Counted from the first letter of the stretch, positions 15,295 to 25,367 are shown. The stretch: DNA of 64,000 bases from Blastococcus sp. VKM Ac-2987 (GCF_026967805.1 NZ_JAPVBG010000002.1:62001-126000), one strand, 5' to 3'. Notes: generated from the sequence alone by a model not told the origin. Made by a program: numbers and translations.

Positions 15295-15774
15295 TCAGGG
15301 CCGGCGGCGGCGCCACCAGGACCGCCGCCGCGCGACCACCACCGGGAGGGCGGGCGGCGGCTCCGGCGGGCGGGCCAGCCGCCACCCGTCGACGAGCGCC
15401 TCGACGTCGGCCAGGCCGGGCACCGGCGCCCAGCGGCTGGGCTGCGGCGTGCGCCAGAACGCCTCGACGCGGGCGTTGTAGTCCTCGGCCAGCGCCCGGA
15501 CGGCGGCCTCGGTGCCCAGCCGCGCCGCGCGCTCGGGCAGCACGTCGCGCTCCCGGCGCAGCGCGAGGCCCGGCGGCAGCATCTCCGCGGTCTCGACGCC
15601 CTCCCGCCGCGCCTTGGCCACGGCCCAGTCGTAGGCCGTCAGATCCCGGTGGAGGTCGGCGATCGGCTTGCCGGCGCCGCTGAGACCGTCGAAGTCCCCG
15701 CGCTCCCGGGCCCGCGCGATCTGCGTGTCCACCCACGTCTCGAAGGAGACCCCCGGTGGCTTCCGCTCGGTCAT
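15295..15774 (-). CDS. DUF1992 (DnaJ-C28-like) domain protein
   Basis: A 159-residue protein. The first half is a clear DUF1992 domain: VDTQIARARERGDFDGLSG, then GKPIADL and a basic helix. It is found without a J-domain, as is usual in bacteria. A role near chaperones or membranes has been proposed for the family, but no activity is established. The C-terminus is Pro- and then Arg/Trp-rich (RRRSWWRRRRP), which may bind membrane or nucleic acid. I chose ATG 15774; no ribosome binding site is obvious. Confidence 0.85.
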   Translation of the reverse strand: MTERKPPGVSFETWVDTQIARARERGDFDGLSGAGKPIADLHRDLTAYDWAVAKARREGVETAEMLPPGLALRRERDVLPERAARLGTEAAVRALAEDYNARVEAFWRTPQPSRWAPVPGLADVEALVDGWRLARPPEPPPALPVVVARRRSWWRRRRP

Positions 15775-16020
15775 CACCGTCCATGGTCCACGCCTGTGCC
15801 AGAGGCGCGCCACCGTGCGGGCGACGGACAGCAGGGGGGTCCACCGCGCCCCGTGGACGGCCGGTCCACCGACGGGGCCTCGCTCCCGGCCTGCGCACCG
15901 CTCCTGCTCGCCCGGGCCCGAGCCCGGCTGCGGAGCGTGGCGACCGGCCACGAAGGGGTGAACCGCGAGCTCACGGCGCTGCACGCGGGATCGCGATACC
16001 ACAGGCTGGGCGCCGTGCCG

Positions 16021-17025
16021 ATGTCCGTCCCGGGTCTGCCCGCGCTGCCGCCCGAGCTGGCCGGGCCGGTCGCCGTGGAGCTGGCCAAGCCCGTCCGGGA
16101 GATCCCGCACCCGGGCGCCCTGACCGGCGGCTGCCGCTACGAGCCCAAGTGGGACGGCTACCGCCTGGTGGTCGTGCGCGAGCGGAACACCGCCCGGCTG
16201 TGGTCGAAGCAGGGCCGGGACCTCACCGACCGCTTCCCCGACGTCGCCGCGGCCGCCCTGGCGCAGGTGCCGCCGGGCTCGGTGGTCGACGGCGAGGTCG
16301 TCATCTGGAACGGGGACCGGCTGGACTTCGGGCTGCTGCAACGCCGGATGGTCGCCGCCGCCGGCCGCATCGCCGCCCTGGCCGCCGCCGCACCGGCCTC
16401 CTACGTCGCCTTCGACCTGATCGCGGCCGGCGGGGAGGACCTGCGCGGCCAGACCCTCACCCGCCGCCGGGCGGCCCTGGAGCGGCTGGCCCGCCGGTGG
16501 GCGCCACCGCTGCAGCTCTCCCCGGTCACCGCCGACGCCGCGCAGGCGCGGCAGTGGTTCGACGACTTCCGGCCCGCCGGCGTCGAGGGCCTGGTGGTGA
16601 AGGGCGCGGCCACCCGGTACGCCCCCGGCCGCCGGGAGTGGCTCAAGGTGAAGAGCTGGGAGACCACCGAGGTGCTCGCCGGCGGCGTGATCGGCGCCCT
16701 GGAACGACCGAGCCAGCTGGTGGCCGGCCGCTACCGCGACGGCGAGCTGGTCGTCGTCGGCCGGACCAGCCCGCTCACGCCCGCGCAGTCGGCGGAGCTG
16801 GCCGCGGTGCTGCGCCCGGCGGGGCCGGACCACCCCTGGCCCGAGCGGATCGGCACCGGCCGGTTCGGCGGCGGCCGGCTGTCGGTCCCCCTCACCCGCG
16901 TCGAGCCGGCCACCGTCGTCGAGGTCAGCGCCGACGCCGCGCTGCAGGCCGGGGTGTTCCGCCACCCCCTGCGCTTCGTCCGGGTCCGCCCCGACCTCCG
17001 GCCCGAGGACCTCCCCCCGGTCTGA
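16021..17025 (+). CDS. ATP-dependent DNA ligase (LigC-like)
   Basis: A 334-residue ligase of the small LigC class. EPKWDGYRLVVV contains motif I (KxDG) with the adenylated lysine. WSKQGRDLTDRFPDV is motif Ia/III region, VVDGEVVIW is motif III/IIIa, EGLVVKGAATRY motif IV and WLKVKSWE motif V. An OB-fold of about 110 residues follows. Actinobacterial LigC proteins act in non-essential repair, sometimes with Ku and LigD, but neither is adjacent here. The start could be ATG 16021 or GTG 16015; I use the ATG. About 245 bp upstream of it contain no gene. Confidence 0.92.
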   Translation: MSVPGLPALPPELAGPVAVELAKPVREIPHPGALTGGCRYEPKWDGYRLVVVRERNTARLWSKQGRDLTDRFPDVAAAALAQVPPGSVVDGEVVIWNGDRLDFGLLQRRMVAAAGRIAALAAAAPASYVAFDLIAAGGEDLRGQTLTRRRAALERLARRWAPPLQLSPVTADAAQARQWFDDFRPAGVEGLVVKGAATRYAPGRREWLKVKSWETTEVLAGGVIGALERPSQLVAGRYRDGELVVVGRTSPLTPAQSAELAAVLRPAGPDHPWPERIGTGRFGGGRLSVPLTRVEPATVVEVSADAALQAGVFRHPLRFVRVRPDLRPEDLPPV

Positions 17026-17051
17026 GCCGGCGCACCGCATCCCCCCTGCGG

Positions 17052-18941
17052 ATGAGCGGGGGTCGACCGGTGGCCGCTGCCCGCCGATGGGACCGGGTGA
17101 CCACTCCCGCGCCCCCGGCCACCGCTCGTGCCGCGTGGCTGCACGCCGGCCTGGCCGTGCTCGTGGTCGCCGTCGTGGTCCTCCTCGTCCCGGTGGGCCC
17201 GTGGCGGCCCGCGGCCGAGATACCGCTCTTCCTGCTCGGCATCGCCGGCACCCTCACCGCGCTGCGCCGCCACGCCGCGCCGCAGCGCGTCGCCTGGGGT
17301 GCGCTGACCGCCGCGCTCGTCCTCTTCGCCCTGAGCTGCGCGGTGGAGGTGCCCGCGCAGGCCGGCGTCCTCCCCGGGACCTTCGGGAGCCTGGAGTCCG
17401 GCTTCGACGTCGCGGCGTACGCGTCCCTGGTCGTAGGGGCGCTCGGCGTCGTCCGCGACGGTCGCCGCAGCCGGGACTGGGCCGCCTGGGCCGACACCGC
17501 CACCCTGCTGCTGGCCGCCGGGCTCGCCCTGCTGGCCGTCCGCGGGGACGACGGCGCCGTCACGGCCGACCACGTCGAGACCGGCGTGGGCACCCCGCTG
17601 CTCACGGTCGTGCTCCTGCTCGTCTGCCTCCCGCTCGTCGCGGCCCGCGGCCGCCGCTCGGTCAGCTCGCTGGCCCTGCTCGCCGCCGCGGTCCTCACCG
17701 TGGCCGGCTACACCGGCCGGTTGCTCTTCGGGGCGCTGCGCGACACCCCGCTGATCGACCCGCTGCCGCTGCTCGCGGTCGCCGCCCTCGTCCTCGCCGG
17801 GCGGCACCCGTCGGTGGCCGCGCTGGGCCGGCGGCCGGACTCCGAGCACGACGCCGCGTCGAGCCGGGTGCTCGGCCTGTGCGTCACCCTGCTGGTCAGC
17901 CCCGCGCTCCTGCTGCTGTGGAGCTTCAGCCACGGCGGCGAGGGTTACCTGCTCGGCGGGGGCAGCGCGCTGCTCACCGGACTGGCCCTGTGGCGGCTGG
18001 TGACGCTGAGCCGCGAGCGCGAGCGGACCCGGGCGGCCCTCGCCGCCAGCGAGGGGCGGATGCGGCTGCTGCTGGCGAACGCCTCCGACGTCATCGCCAC
18101 CATCGACCCCACCGGCACGATCACCTATCTGAGCCCGGCCGCGGAGGGCCTGCTCGGCCAGCCCAGCAGCAGCTACGTCGGCCGCTCGGCCATCGCGCTG
18201 GCCGATCCCCGCGACCAGGTCCGGCTGCGGGCAGCGGTCGCGGCCGCGGGCGAGGCCGGCGCCGCCGTGGCCGGGTTCGTCGACGCCGACATCCGCGTCC
18301 AGCACAGCTCGGGCGGCAGCCGCTGGGTCGAGGTGCGGATCAGCGGCAAGGTGGAGGAGGCCGGCCTGGAGGGCTGGGTGGTCGTCCTCCGCGAGGTCAC
18401 CGACCGCAAGCTGTTCGAGGACGAGCTCCGCCGCCAGGCCCGGACCGACCCGCTCACCGGCCTGCTCAACCGGGCGGCGTTCAACGAGCGGCTGGCCGCG
18501 GCCACCGCCGCCGCCGACCCGGACGCCCGCCCGGCGGTGCTCTTCGTCGACGTCGACGACTTCAAGGGCGTGAACGACACCCTGGGGCACGCCGCCGGCG
18601 ACGAGCTGCTGCTGACCGTGGCGGCCCGGCTCTCCGCCGACGTGCGGGGCGAGGACGTGGTGGCGCGGCTGGGCGGCGACGAGTTCGCCGTCCTGCTCAC
18701 CGACGCCGACGGAGCGCGGCTGCGCGACGTCGCCGACCGCCTGCTCGCCGCACTGCGCGCCCCGGTGCAGCTCGCCGACCGCACGGTCACGGTCACGGCG
18801 AGCATCGGCGGCGCGCTGGCCGACGCCGGCTGCACCGCCGAGCAGCTGCTGCACCGCGCGGACACCGCGATGTACACCGCCAAGCGGGCGGGCAAGGACT
18901 CCCGCGCCCTACTGGGCGTGGCCGAGACCGCGCTGTCCTGA
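17052..18941 (+). CDS. Membrane PAS-GGDEF diguanylate cyclase
   Basis: A protein of about 629 residues. It has about ten N-terminal hydrophobic segments (residues 20-315) forming an integral membrane sensor. A PAS domain follows (about 330-450; MRLLLANASDVIATIDPTG, ending VVVLREVTDRKLFED). The GGDEF domain (about 460-625) has the intact active site LGGDEFAVLL and a complete inhibitory I-site RGED five residues upstream. It should make c-di-GMP and be subject to product inhibition. The start is uncertain: ATG 17052 is used, but GTG 17070 or 17097 is possible. No phosphodiesterase is adjacent; others lie at 45-49 kb. Confidence 0.88.
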   Translation: MSGGRPVAAARRWDRVTTPAPPATARAAWLHAGLAVLVVAVVVLLVPVGPWRPAAEIPLFLLGIAGTLTALRRHAAPQRVAWGALTAALVLFALSCAVEVPAQAGVLPGTFGSLESGFDVAAYASLVVGALGVVRDGRRSRDWAAWADTATLLLAAGLALLAVRGDDGAVTADHVETGVGTPLLTVVLLLVCLPLVAARGRRSVSSLALLAAAVLTVAGYTGRLLFGALRDTPLIDPLPLLAVAALVLAGRHPSVAALGRRPDSEHDAASSRVLGLCVTLLVSPALLLLWSFSHGGEGYLLGGGSALLTGLALWRLVTLSRERERTRAALAASEGRMRLLLANASDVIATIDPTGTITYLSPAAEGLLGQPSSSYVGRSAIALADPRDQVRLRAAVAAAGEAGAAVAGFVDADIRVQHSSGGSRWVEVRISGKVEEAGLEGWVVVLREVTDRKLFEDELRRQARTDPLTGLLNRAAFNERLAAATAAADPDARPAVLFVDVDDFKGVNDTLGHAAGDELLLTVAARLSADVRGEDVVARLGGDEFAVLLTDADGARLRDVADRLLAALRAPVQLADRTVTVTASIGGALADAGCTAEQLLHRADTAMYTAKRAGKDSRALLGVAETALS

Positions 18942-18957
18942 CGGGCGGGCCCGTCAG
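18938..18957. terminator. Palindromic terminator overlapping two convergent stop codons
   Basis: CTGACGGGC and GCCCGTCAG form a 9-bp stem around GG. The TGA of the GGDEF gene (18939-18941) and the TGA of the opposing marR-type gene (18954-18956) lie symmetrically within the arms. Confidence 0.7.
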
Positions 18958-19457
18958 GGCTCCTGCGGCACCCGGCCCAGGCCGACCAGGAGGCGGCGCA
19001 GCAGCGCGGCGAGCTGCTCCCGGTCCTCGGACGGGAGGGCGTCGAGCAGCCGCCGCTCGGTCTCCAGGTGGTCGGGCAGCGCGGTGTCCAGCGCCGCCCG
19101 GCCGGCGCCGGTCAGCGTGACGACGACGGCGCGGCCGTCGGCCTCGCTGCGCTCGCGGGTGATCAGGCCCTTCTCCTCGAGCCGGTCCAGCCGCTGGGTG
19201 ATGGCCCCGGAGGTCACCAGCGCCGTGCGCATGAGGGCGGTGGGCGTGAGCTGGTAGGGCTCCCCCGCCCGGCGCAGGGCCGCCAGCACGTCGAAGGACG
19301 GCGCGTCGAGGCCGTGCCGCGCGAAGGTCGCCCGCTGGGCCAGGTGCACCTCCCGCTGGAGCTGGGTGATGCGCCCGACGACCCCCATGGGCGAGCAGTC
19401 CAGGTCCGGCCGCTCCCGGGCCCACTGCCGCAGGATCAGGTCGACGGCGTCCTCCAC
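18954..19457 (-). CDS. MarR family transcriptional regulator
   Basis: A 167-residue MarR protein. The core is APSFDVLAALRRAGEPYQLTP, then TSGAITQRLDRLEEKGLI (recognition helix) and the wing RSEADGRAVVVTLTGAG. It has an N-terminal extension of about 35 residues (LILRQWARERPDL, then GVVGRITQL), as in the PenR/MhqR-like group. The minus-strand -10 TACGGT (19465-19470) ends seven bases before GTG 19457, so I prefer this to GTG 19466, which would overlap the promoter. Its target is not evident. The downstream MEDS gene is separate, and no palindrome like that at 4167 is present. Confidence 0.88.
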   Translation of the reverse strand: MEDAVDLILRQWARERPDLDCSPMGVVGRITQLQREVHLAQRATFARHGLDAPSFDVLAALRRAGEPYQLTPTALMRTALVTSGAITQRLDRLEEKGLITRERSEADGRAVVVTLTGAGRAALDTALPDHLETERRLLDALPSEDREQLAALLRRLLVGLGRVPQEP

Positions 19458-19503
19458 GTCGCTCACCGTAGTTGCCCCGCCCGCCCAGCCCGGACGCCGC
19501 GCG

Positions 19504-20496
19504 TCAGCGCAGCCGGGCGCTGAGCCGGACGGTGCACCCCACCTGGTCCGGCAGCACGTCGACGTGGTCCCAGAGCTTGCGGGCCAGCCACAGGCCCATG
19601 CCGCCGTTGGCCAGGTCCACGCCGTGGGCCGGCCGGAAGCCGGCGAAGGGCACGTCGAAACCGCAACCGGAGTCGGTGATCGCGCACACCAGCCGGTCGG
19701 CGGTCGCCCACACCCGGGCGGAGACCGGCCGGGCGCCGTGCCGGAAGGCGTTGGAGGCGATCTCGCTGAGCGCGAAGTGCAGGTCGGCGGCCTGGTCGGG
19801 GTCGGGCACCCGGCTCTCGAGGACCACCCGCAGCTCGCGGCGCAGTACGGCCAGCGACGGTGCGTCGTCGATGGCGACGTCGGGGGCGGCGTCCTCCACC
19901 GGCTCGCGCGGCAGGGGCAGCCGGCGCACGAAGTCGGCCGGCTCCTGGAACTGCGCACTGGCGCGGGTGCCGCGCCCGTCCAGCAGCTGGGGGTGCGTGG
20001 CGGCGGCGCCGGCCAGCACCTCGGCCGGCAGCACCCGCCCGTCGAACACGCACAGCGCCGACACCGGCCGGGCGGCCAGGAGCATGTTGATCGCCGCCTC
20101 GTAGCGGAGCCCCTCCCGCCAGTTCCGCGGCTCGGGGCCGAACTCGAGCCCGCCGGCCAGGCGCAGCCGCCCCGAGGGGGTCTCCCTGGCCCGCCGCATC
20201 AGCTCCCAGGTGGCGGCGGCGGCGTCGGGCACCGAGGTGTCCAGCAGGCACAGCCGGGTGTCGGACTCGACCGACCCCGCTCGCTCGCCGAGCGCGTCGG
20301 AGATCAGCGCCGCGGTGTCCGGAAGGCAGGAGAGGACGACGAGCTCGTCGTCGCGCAGGCCCTCGTCCAGGTACGGCAGGACGCAGGCGAGCAGCTCCTC
20401 GTCGGAACCGACCAGTGCGGCCAGGTGGACGCTGGGCGCGCGGGCGCCGGAGGCGGGGCGGGCCACGGCCGCGTCCCCTCCGACCACCTGAGACAT
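19504..20496 (-). CDS. MEDS sensor domain fused to HATPase_c (anti-sigma-type ATPase)
   Basis: A 330-residue protein. Its N-terminal half is a MEDS domain (about 20-185), recognised by HLAALVGSDEELLACVLPYL, RLRLAGGLEFGP and EAAINMLLAARPVSALCVFD. These domains belong to methanogen/DcmR-type sensors. The C-terminal half is a GHKL ATPase: FALSEIASNAFRHGA (N-box) and GGMGLWLARKLWDHV (G-box). The combination is common in actinobacteria and is thought to sense a small molecule and act in sigma-factor partner switching. I use ATG 20496; ATGs at 20562/20559 would add 22 polar residues. No cognate partner is adjacent. Confidence 0.85.
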   Translation of the reverse strand: MSQVVGGDAAVARPASGARAPSVHLAALVGSDEELLACVLPYLDEGLRDDELVVLSCLPDTAALISDALGERAGSVESDTRLCLLDTSVPDAAAATWELMRRARETPSGRLRLAGGLEFGPEPRNWREGLRYEAAINMLLAARPVSALCVFDGRVLPAEVLAGAAATHPQLLDGRGTRASAQFQEPADFVRRLPLPREPVEDAAPDVAIDDAPSLAVLRRELRVVLESRVPDPDQAADLHFALSEIASNAFRHGARPVSARVWATADRLVCAITDSGCGFDVPFAGFRPAHGVDLANGGMGLWLARKLWDHVDVLPDQVGCTVRLSARLR

Positions 20497-20681
20497 CCCG
20501 ACCCCTGCGCCATCCGGGACCGGGACGTCCCGGCCGACTGGTTGAGCATTCTGCGACATCATCCGCCGCGCCTCGCCGCCGGGGCGCGGCGGGACCGGGT
20601 CGGTTCACCCCATGGGGCGGCTCCCGGGGTGCCGTCGGGCACGAGCATGTTCCACGTGGATCACCGCGGTCCGCAGAAGCC

Positions 20682-21812
20682 TCAGCGGCGGCGGGACACC
20701 GTCACCGTGAACTTGGGGTCCTGCCCGGCGACGCGCGTCGGCCCGACCACCCGGTTCAGCGCCGGCCGGTACCGCAGCGCGGAGTTGTAGACCGTCCAGA
20801 GCTCGCCCCCGGGCCGCAGCAGCCGCGCGGCTGCCGCGAAGAGCCGGTCGGCCGCCGTGGTCACGACCGCGGCGCCGACGTGGAACGGGGGGTTGCAGAC
20901 GACGAGGTCGACGCTGCGGTCGGGGACGGTGGCCGCGGCGTCGTCCCGGATCGCCGTCACGCGGTCGGCGACCCCGTTGGCGGCGGCGGTCGCCGCGGCG
21001 GAGGCGACCGCCGCCGCGGACTGGTCCACCGCCAGCACCCGCAGCTCCGGCCGGCTGCGGGCGAGCAGGGTGGCCAGCACGCCGGTGCCGCAGCCGAGGT
21101 CCAGGGCGGTCCGCGCGTCGGCGGCCATCTCCGGCAGCGAGCGGAGCAGCGCCCGGGTGCCGACGTCGATCTTCGTGCCGGCGAACGCGGCGCCGTGGGC
21201 GCAGACGGTCAGCCCCGGATCGGGGTGCACCTGCTGCCGGGGGAACGACGACGGCCCGGGCCTCGGCCCCCGCGCGACGAGCACCCGGGACTTCTGCCGG
21301 GCCAGCGTCGCCGACACCTCGCCGAAGGACGCCCCGAGGACGTCGTTCATGGCGTGCGTCATGTGCTTCACCCGACCACCCACCAGGACGGTGACGTCGG
21401 GGGCCGCGGACGCCGCGATCACCTCGGCGATCTCGCGCAGCGCGTCCAGCGCCTTGGGCGCCTTGACCAGCACCACGCGGGCGCCGGCGGCCAGCTCCGG
21501 GCCCAGCGGCAGCGACCGGGAGCTGCCGGCCAGGCCGACCCGCTCGGCGTTCGCGGCCAGCGCCCGCTCCCCCACCAGCAGGTCCTGGCTCACCCGCACG
21601 CCGGTGAGGCCGTGCCGGGCGGCGAGCCCCAGGGCCAGCGCGCCGTAGGAGTCGTCGACGACGGCGACCTCCCCGCCCGCGCAGCCGGCGACGAGGTCGG
21701 CCGCGAGGTCGAGCAGCAGCCGGTCGGTCGCGTCGACGGCGACCAGGTCGGGCGCCTCGACGTCCGGCTCCCGCCGCAGCGCCCCGAGCACCTCCGCCGC
21801 GGGGACGGGCAC
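20682..21812 (-). CDS. RsmC/RlmG-like class I methyltransferase
   Basis: A 376-residue protein with the two-domain layout of RsmC/RlmG enzymes. An N-terminal degenerate methyltransferase-like domain (about 1-190; VLVKAPKALDALREI) is followed by an active C-terminal domain. The latter has SAM-binding motif I ALDLGCGTGVLATLLA and motif IV VVCNPPFHVG, the NPPF of N2-guanine methyltransferases. It likely methylates a guanine in rRNA. GTG 21812 lies 8 bp after the dehalogenase stop, so the two genes are probably cotranscribed. An extra N-terminal domain of this kind is normal for the family. Confidence 0.87.
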   Translation of the reverse strand: MPVPAAEVLGALRREPDVEAPDLVAVDATDRLLLDLAADLVAGCAGGEVAVVDDSYGALALGLAARHGLTGVRVSQDLLVGERALAANAERVGLAGSSRSLPLGPELAAGARVVLVKAPKALDALREIAEVIAASAAPDVTVLVGGRVKHMTHAMNDVLGASFGEVSATLARQKSRVLVARGPRPGPSSFPRQQVHPDPGLTVCAHGAAFAGTKIDVGTRALLRSLPEMAADARTALDLGCGTGVLATLLARSRPELRVLAVDQSAAAVASAAATAAANGVADRVTAIRDDAAATVPDRSVDLVVCNPPFHVGAAVVTTAADRLFAAAARLLRPGGELWTVYNSALRYRPALNRVVGPTRVAGQDPKFTVTVSRRR

Positions 21813-21820
21813 GTCCGCGC

Positions 21821-22738
<918 letters not shown>

Positions 22739-22758
22739 GAACCAGCCTCTCCGTTCCA

Positions 22759-22818
22759 GGCATAGGAAGCTATGCCTACGGTTTCGGGGTCTGAACCGTA
22801 GGCATTGCCTCCTATGCC
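22759..22818. repeat. 60-bp nested palindrome upstream of the dehalogenase gene
   Basis: Outer arms GGCATAGG (22759-22766) and CCTATGCC (22811-22818) and inner arms ATGCCTACGGTT (22772-22783) and AACCGTAGGCAT (22794-22805) share one centre at 22788.5. An additional GGCATAG-GAAG-CTATGCC palindrome sits at 22759-22776. It may be an operator with repeated GGCAT half-sites or an msrA terminator. Confidence 0.75.
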
Positions 22819-22831
22819 CGGGGAGAGCGGG

Positions 22832-23485
22832 TCAGACGCCGGGCAGGCCCACCGGGCAGGAGACGCCGGTCGAGTGCACCGGGCAGTAACCGTTGGGCAC
22901 CTTGTAGAGGTACTGCTGGTGGTAGTCCTCCGCGTAGAAGAACTCCCCCAGCGGCGCGATCTCGGTGGTGATCTCGCCGTAGCCGGCCGCCTTCAGCCGC
23001 TCCTGGTAGGCGTCGCGGGTGGCGAGGGCGGCCTTCTCCTGCTCCGGCGAGGCGTAGTAGATCGCCGAGCGGTACTGGGTGCCGATGTCGTTGCCCTGCC
23101 GCATGCCCTGCGTCGGGTCGTGGTCCTCCCAGAACGCCTTGAGCAGCTGCTCGTAGGAGGTCACGGCGGGGTCGAAGACCACGAGGACCACCTCGGTGTG
23201 CCCGGTCCGCGCGGAGCAGACCTCGTCGTAGGTGGGGTTCGGCGTGTGCCCGCCGGCGTAGCCCGCGGCGGTGGAGTAGACCCCGGGCAGCTCCCAGAAC
23301 ACCTTCTCCACGCCCCAGAAGCAGCCGGCGCCGAAGACCGCGGTCTGCATGCCGTCGGGGAAGGGCGGCTGGATGCGGTTGCCGTTGATCGCGTGCACCT
23401 CGGGCACGTGCGGCAGCGGGTCGGGACGGCCGGGCAGCGCGTCCTCGGCCGGGACGGGCTGCGTCTTGGACCGGGAGAGGAACAT
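22832..23485 (-). CDS. msrA: Peptide-methionine (S)-S-oxide reductase
   Basis: A 217-residue MsrA. The catalytic Cys55 lies in [11 protein letters not shown], the invariant [26 protein letters not shown] and [12 protein letters not shown] are further family motifs, and the tail [12 protein letters not shown] carries cysteines suitable for recycling. It repairs methionine-S-sulfoxide in proteins with thioredoxin in the cytoplasm. A roughly 40-residue N-terminal extension is usual for the long MsrA form. Translation starts at ATG 23485 with TACGCT (23492-23497) six bases upstream, a leaderless transcript. It is ordinary Cys-MsrA, without any in-frame stop at the active site. Confidence 0.95.
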   Translation of the reverse strand: MFLSRSKTQPVPAEDALPGRPDPLPHVPEVHAINGNRIQPPFPDGMQTAVFGAGCFWGVEKVFWELPGVYSTAAGYAGGHTPNPTYDEVCSARTGHTEVVLVVFDPAVTSYEQLLKAFWEDHDPTQGMRQGNDIGTQYRSAIYYASPEQEKAALATRDAYQERLKAAGYGEITTEIAPLGEFFYAEDYHQQYLYKVPNGYCPVHSTGVSCPVGLPGV

Positions 23486-23491
23486 GCCCCG

Positions 23492-23497
23492 AGCGTA
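23492..23497 (-). promoter_or_regulatory. -10 element of the msrA leaderless promoter
   Basis: TACGCT on the minus strand ends six bases before ATG 23485, and there is no ribosome binding site. Confidence 0.5.
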
Positions 23498-23574
23498 GGC
23501 CCGCGTCGCAACCCGGCGGTGCACGACCGGACCGGCCGCTGCGGCCCTGACCTGCACGGGGCAGGATCGCGGGT

Positions 23575-24588
23575 GTGCCCGTGACGACGCGTGAATGGCA
23601 GCTGGCGGCCCGGCCGCACGGCGAGCCGACCCCCGACGACTTCCGCCTGGTCGAGCTGGAGCGGCCCGACCCGGCCGACGGCCAGGTCGTCGTCCGGATG
23701 CTGGTGATGAGCGTCGACCCGTACATGCGCGGCCGCATGAACGCGGGGAAGTCCTACGCCGCCAGCTGGGAGATCGGCGAGACGATGAAGGGCGGGGCGG
23801 TCGGCCGGGTGGTCGCCTCCCGCTCCCCCGACGTGCCCGAGGGGGCCCTCGTCCTCGCCGACGCGGCCTGGCGGGACGTCGCCGTGCTCGACGCCGCGCA
23901 CGTCCGGGTGCTGCCCGAGCTGCCGGGCATCCCGCCCAGCTACCACCTCGGCGTCCTCGGCATGCCCGGCCTCACCGCCTGGGTGGGGCTGTTCCGGCTG
24001 GCCGGCTTCCAGGAGGGCGACGCCGTCTTCGTCTCCGGCGCCGCCGGCGCGGTGGGCAGCCTGGTCGGCCAGTTCGCGAAGCTAAACGGCGCCTCCGCGG
24101 TCATCGGCAGCGCGGGCACGCCGGAGAAGGTGCGCTGGTTGACCGAGGAGCTCGGGTTCACCGCGGCCTTCGACTACCACGACGGGCCGGTGCGGGAGCA
24201 GCTCGCGGCGGCGGCGCCCGGCGGCATCGACGTCTTCTTCGACAACGTCGGCGGTGAGCACCTCGAGGCGGCCATCGGCGCGTTCAACGAGTTCGGCCGG
24301 GGCGCGCTGTGCGGGGCCATCTCGGGCTACAACGCCGTCGAGCCCCAGCCCGGGCCGCGCAACATGTTCATGATGGTGACGAAGAAGCTCAGCCTGCGCG
24401 GCTTCATCGTCGGCGACCACGCGGACATGCGCGACGAGTTCACCGAGAAGGTCGGCGGCCTGCTCACCTCGGGGCAGCTCGTCGTCCGCGAGACCGTCCG
24501 CGAGGGGCTGGACAACGCGGTGGACACGTTCCTCGACCTCCTCCGCGGGGGGAACACCGGGAAGATGATCGTCAAGCTGGCCGACTGA
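23575..24588 (+). CDS. NADP-dependent MDR oxidoreductase (CurA / prostaglandin-reductase-like)
   Basis: A 337-residue zinc-free medium-chain reductase. [13 protein letters not shown] and the early LEVP-type segment are typical of the CurA/leukotriene B4 dehydrogenase subgroup. [21 protein letters not shown] is the nucleotide-binding Rossmann loop, and [17 protein letters not shown] and GAISGYN follow in the usual order. These enzymes reduce the C=C bond of enones and curcumin-like compounds with NADPH. I chose GTG 23575, with AGGA about 8 bp before it. It is divergent from msrA, and both fit electrophile or oxidant defence. Confidence 0.92.
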   Translation: MPVTTREWQLAARPHGEPTPDDFRLVELERPDPADGQVVVRMLVMSVDPYMRGRMNAGKSYAASWEIGETMKGGAVGRVVASRSPDVPEGALVLADAAWRDVAVLDAAHVRVLPELPGIPPSYHLGVLGMPGLTAWVGLFRLAGFQEGDAVFVSGAAGAVGSLVGQFAKLNGASAVIGSAGTPEKVRWLTEELGFTAAFDYHDGPVREQLAAAAPGGIDVFFDNVGGEHLEAAIGAFNEFGRGALCGAISGYNAVEPQPGPRNMFMMVTKKLSLRGFIVGDHADMRDEFTEKVGGLLTSGQLVVRETVREGLDNAVDTFLDLLRGGNTGKMIVKLAD

Positions 24589-24629
24589 CCCGGGCGGTTC
24601 CCGAGGACCGGGCGCGCCGACGAGGTCTG

Positions 24630-25367
24630 CTAGCGGAGAGCTGCGACGTCGGTGGTCACGTCGTCCGCCCGGTCCGCCGTTCCGGCCCCCACCAGCTCCA
24701 GCCGGACCCCCGGCGCGGCACGCCGCAGCACCAGCATGCGCAGGCCACCGCCCAGCAGCGCCACCCCACCGAGCATCTCGCCCGCCTCCTCGAGGTGGTA
24801 GCAGAGGACGAAGGGCAGGCCCAGCCGACCCTCCGACACCAGCCAGCCCTGCACCAGCTCCCCGCCGAGAGCAGAGCCCAGCAGGAGGAGGAAGCCCAGC
24901 ACCAGCCAGCGACGGGCCTGACGCGGCGCGGTCCAGGTGAGCACGACGACGCAGATCACGACGGCCGCGCCGATGGCCAGCCCGGGCACCACCCACAGGT
25001 AGGGGAAGTCCTCGGGACTCAGCCAGTCGAGCACGAACCTGTCCAGCCGCTCGTGCAGCACCGTCGCCTCGTCGAGGGAGAGCAACGCGACGACCGCGGC
25101 CAGCACCGCCCACCGGCGGCGCTGCCAGCCCGGCCCTGACAGCGCGGCCACCACCGCGTAGGAGACGGCCCCGAGCGCCAGCACGACCGTGGACCACCAC
25201 GTCGTCAGGTTCGTCTCGTCGTAGACGTCGACGTACATCCGCCACTGACCGCGCTCGACGAGCATCGGCGAGGCCGACCAGGCCAGGGCACCGCTGAGGA
25301 CGACGAGACCGAGCGTCACGACCACGAACGGGATGAGCCAGCGGGTCGGGCGCAGGGAGTCGGGCAC
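24630..25367 (-). CDS. Six-helix membrane protein with conserved acidic/histidine residues, unknown
   Basis: A 245-residue integral membrane protein with six predicted helices (about 11-31, 57-80, 86-106, 121-145, 152-175, 190-215). The ends of helices 3 and 6 carry LSLDEATVLHERLD and YHLEEAGEMLG, a pattern of Asp/Glu/His residues at the membrane interface that suggests metal or proton chemistry. I recognise no named family. It starts with GTG 25367, preceded by a -10-like CAGAAT (25374-25379) six bases away. It has no operon partner; the next gene is divergent. Confidence 0.7.
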   Translation of the reverse strand: MPDSLRPTRWLIPFVVVTLGLVVLSGALAWSASPMLVERGQWRMYVDVYDETNLTTWWSTVVLALGAVSYAVVAALSGPGWQRRRWAVLAAVVALLSLDEATVLHERLDRFVLDWLSPEDFPYLWVVPGLAIGAAVVICVVVLTWTAPRQARRWLVLGFLLLLGSALGGELVQGWLVSEGRLGLPFVLCYHLEEAGEMLGGVALLGGGLRMLVLRRAAPGVRLELVGAGTADRADDVTTDVAALR

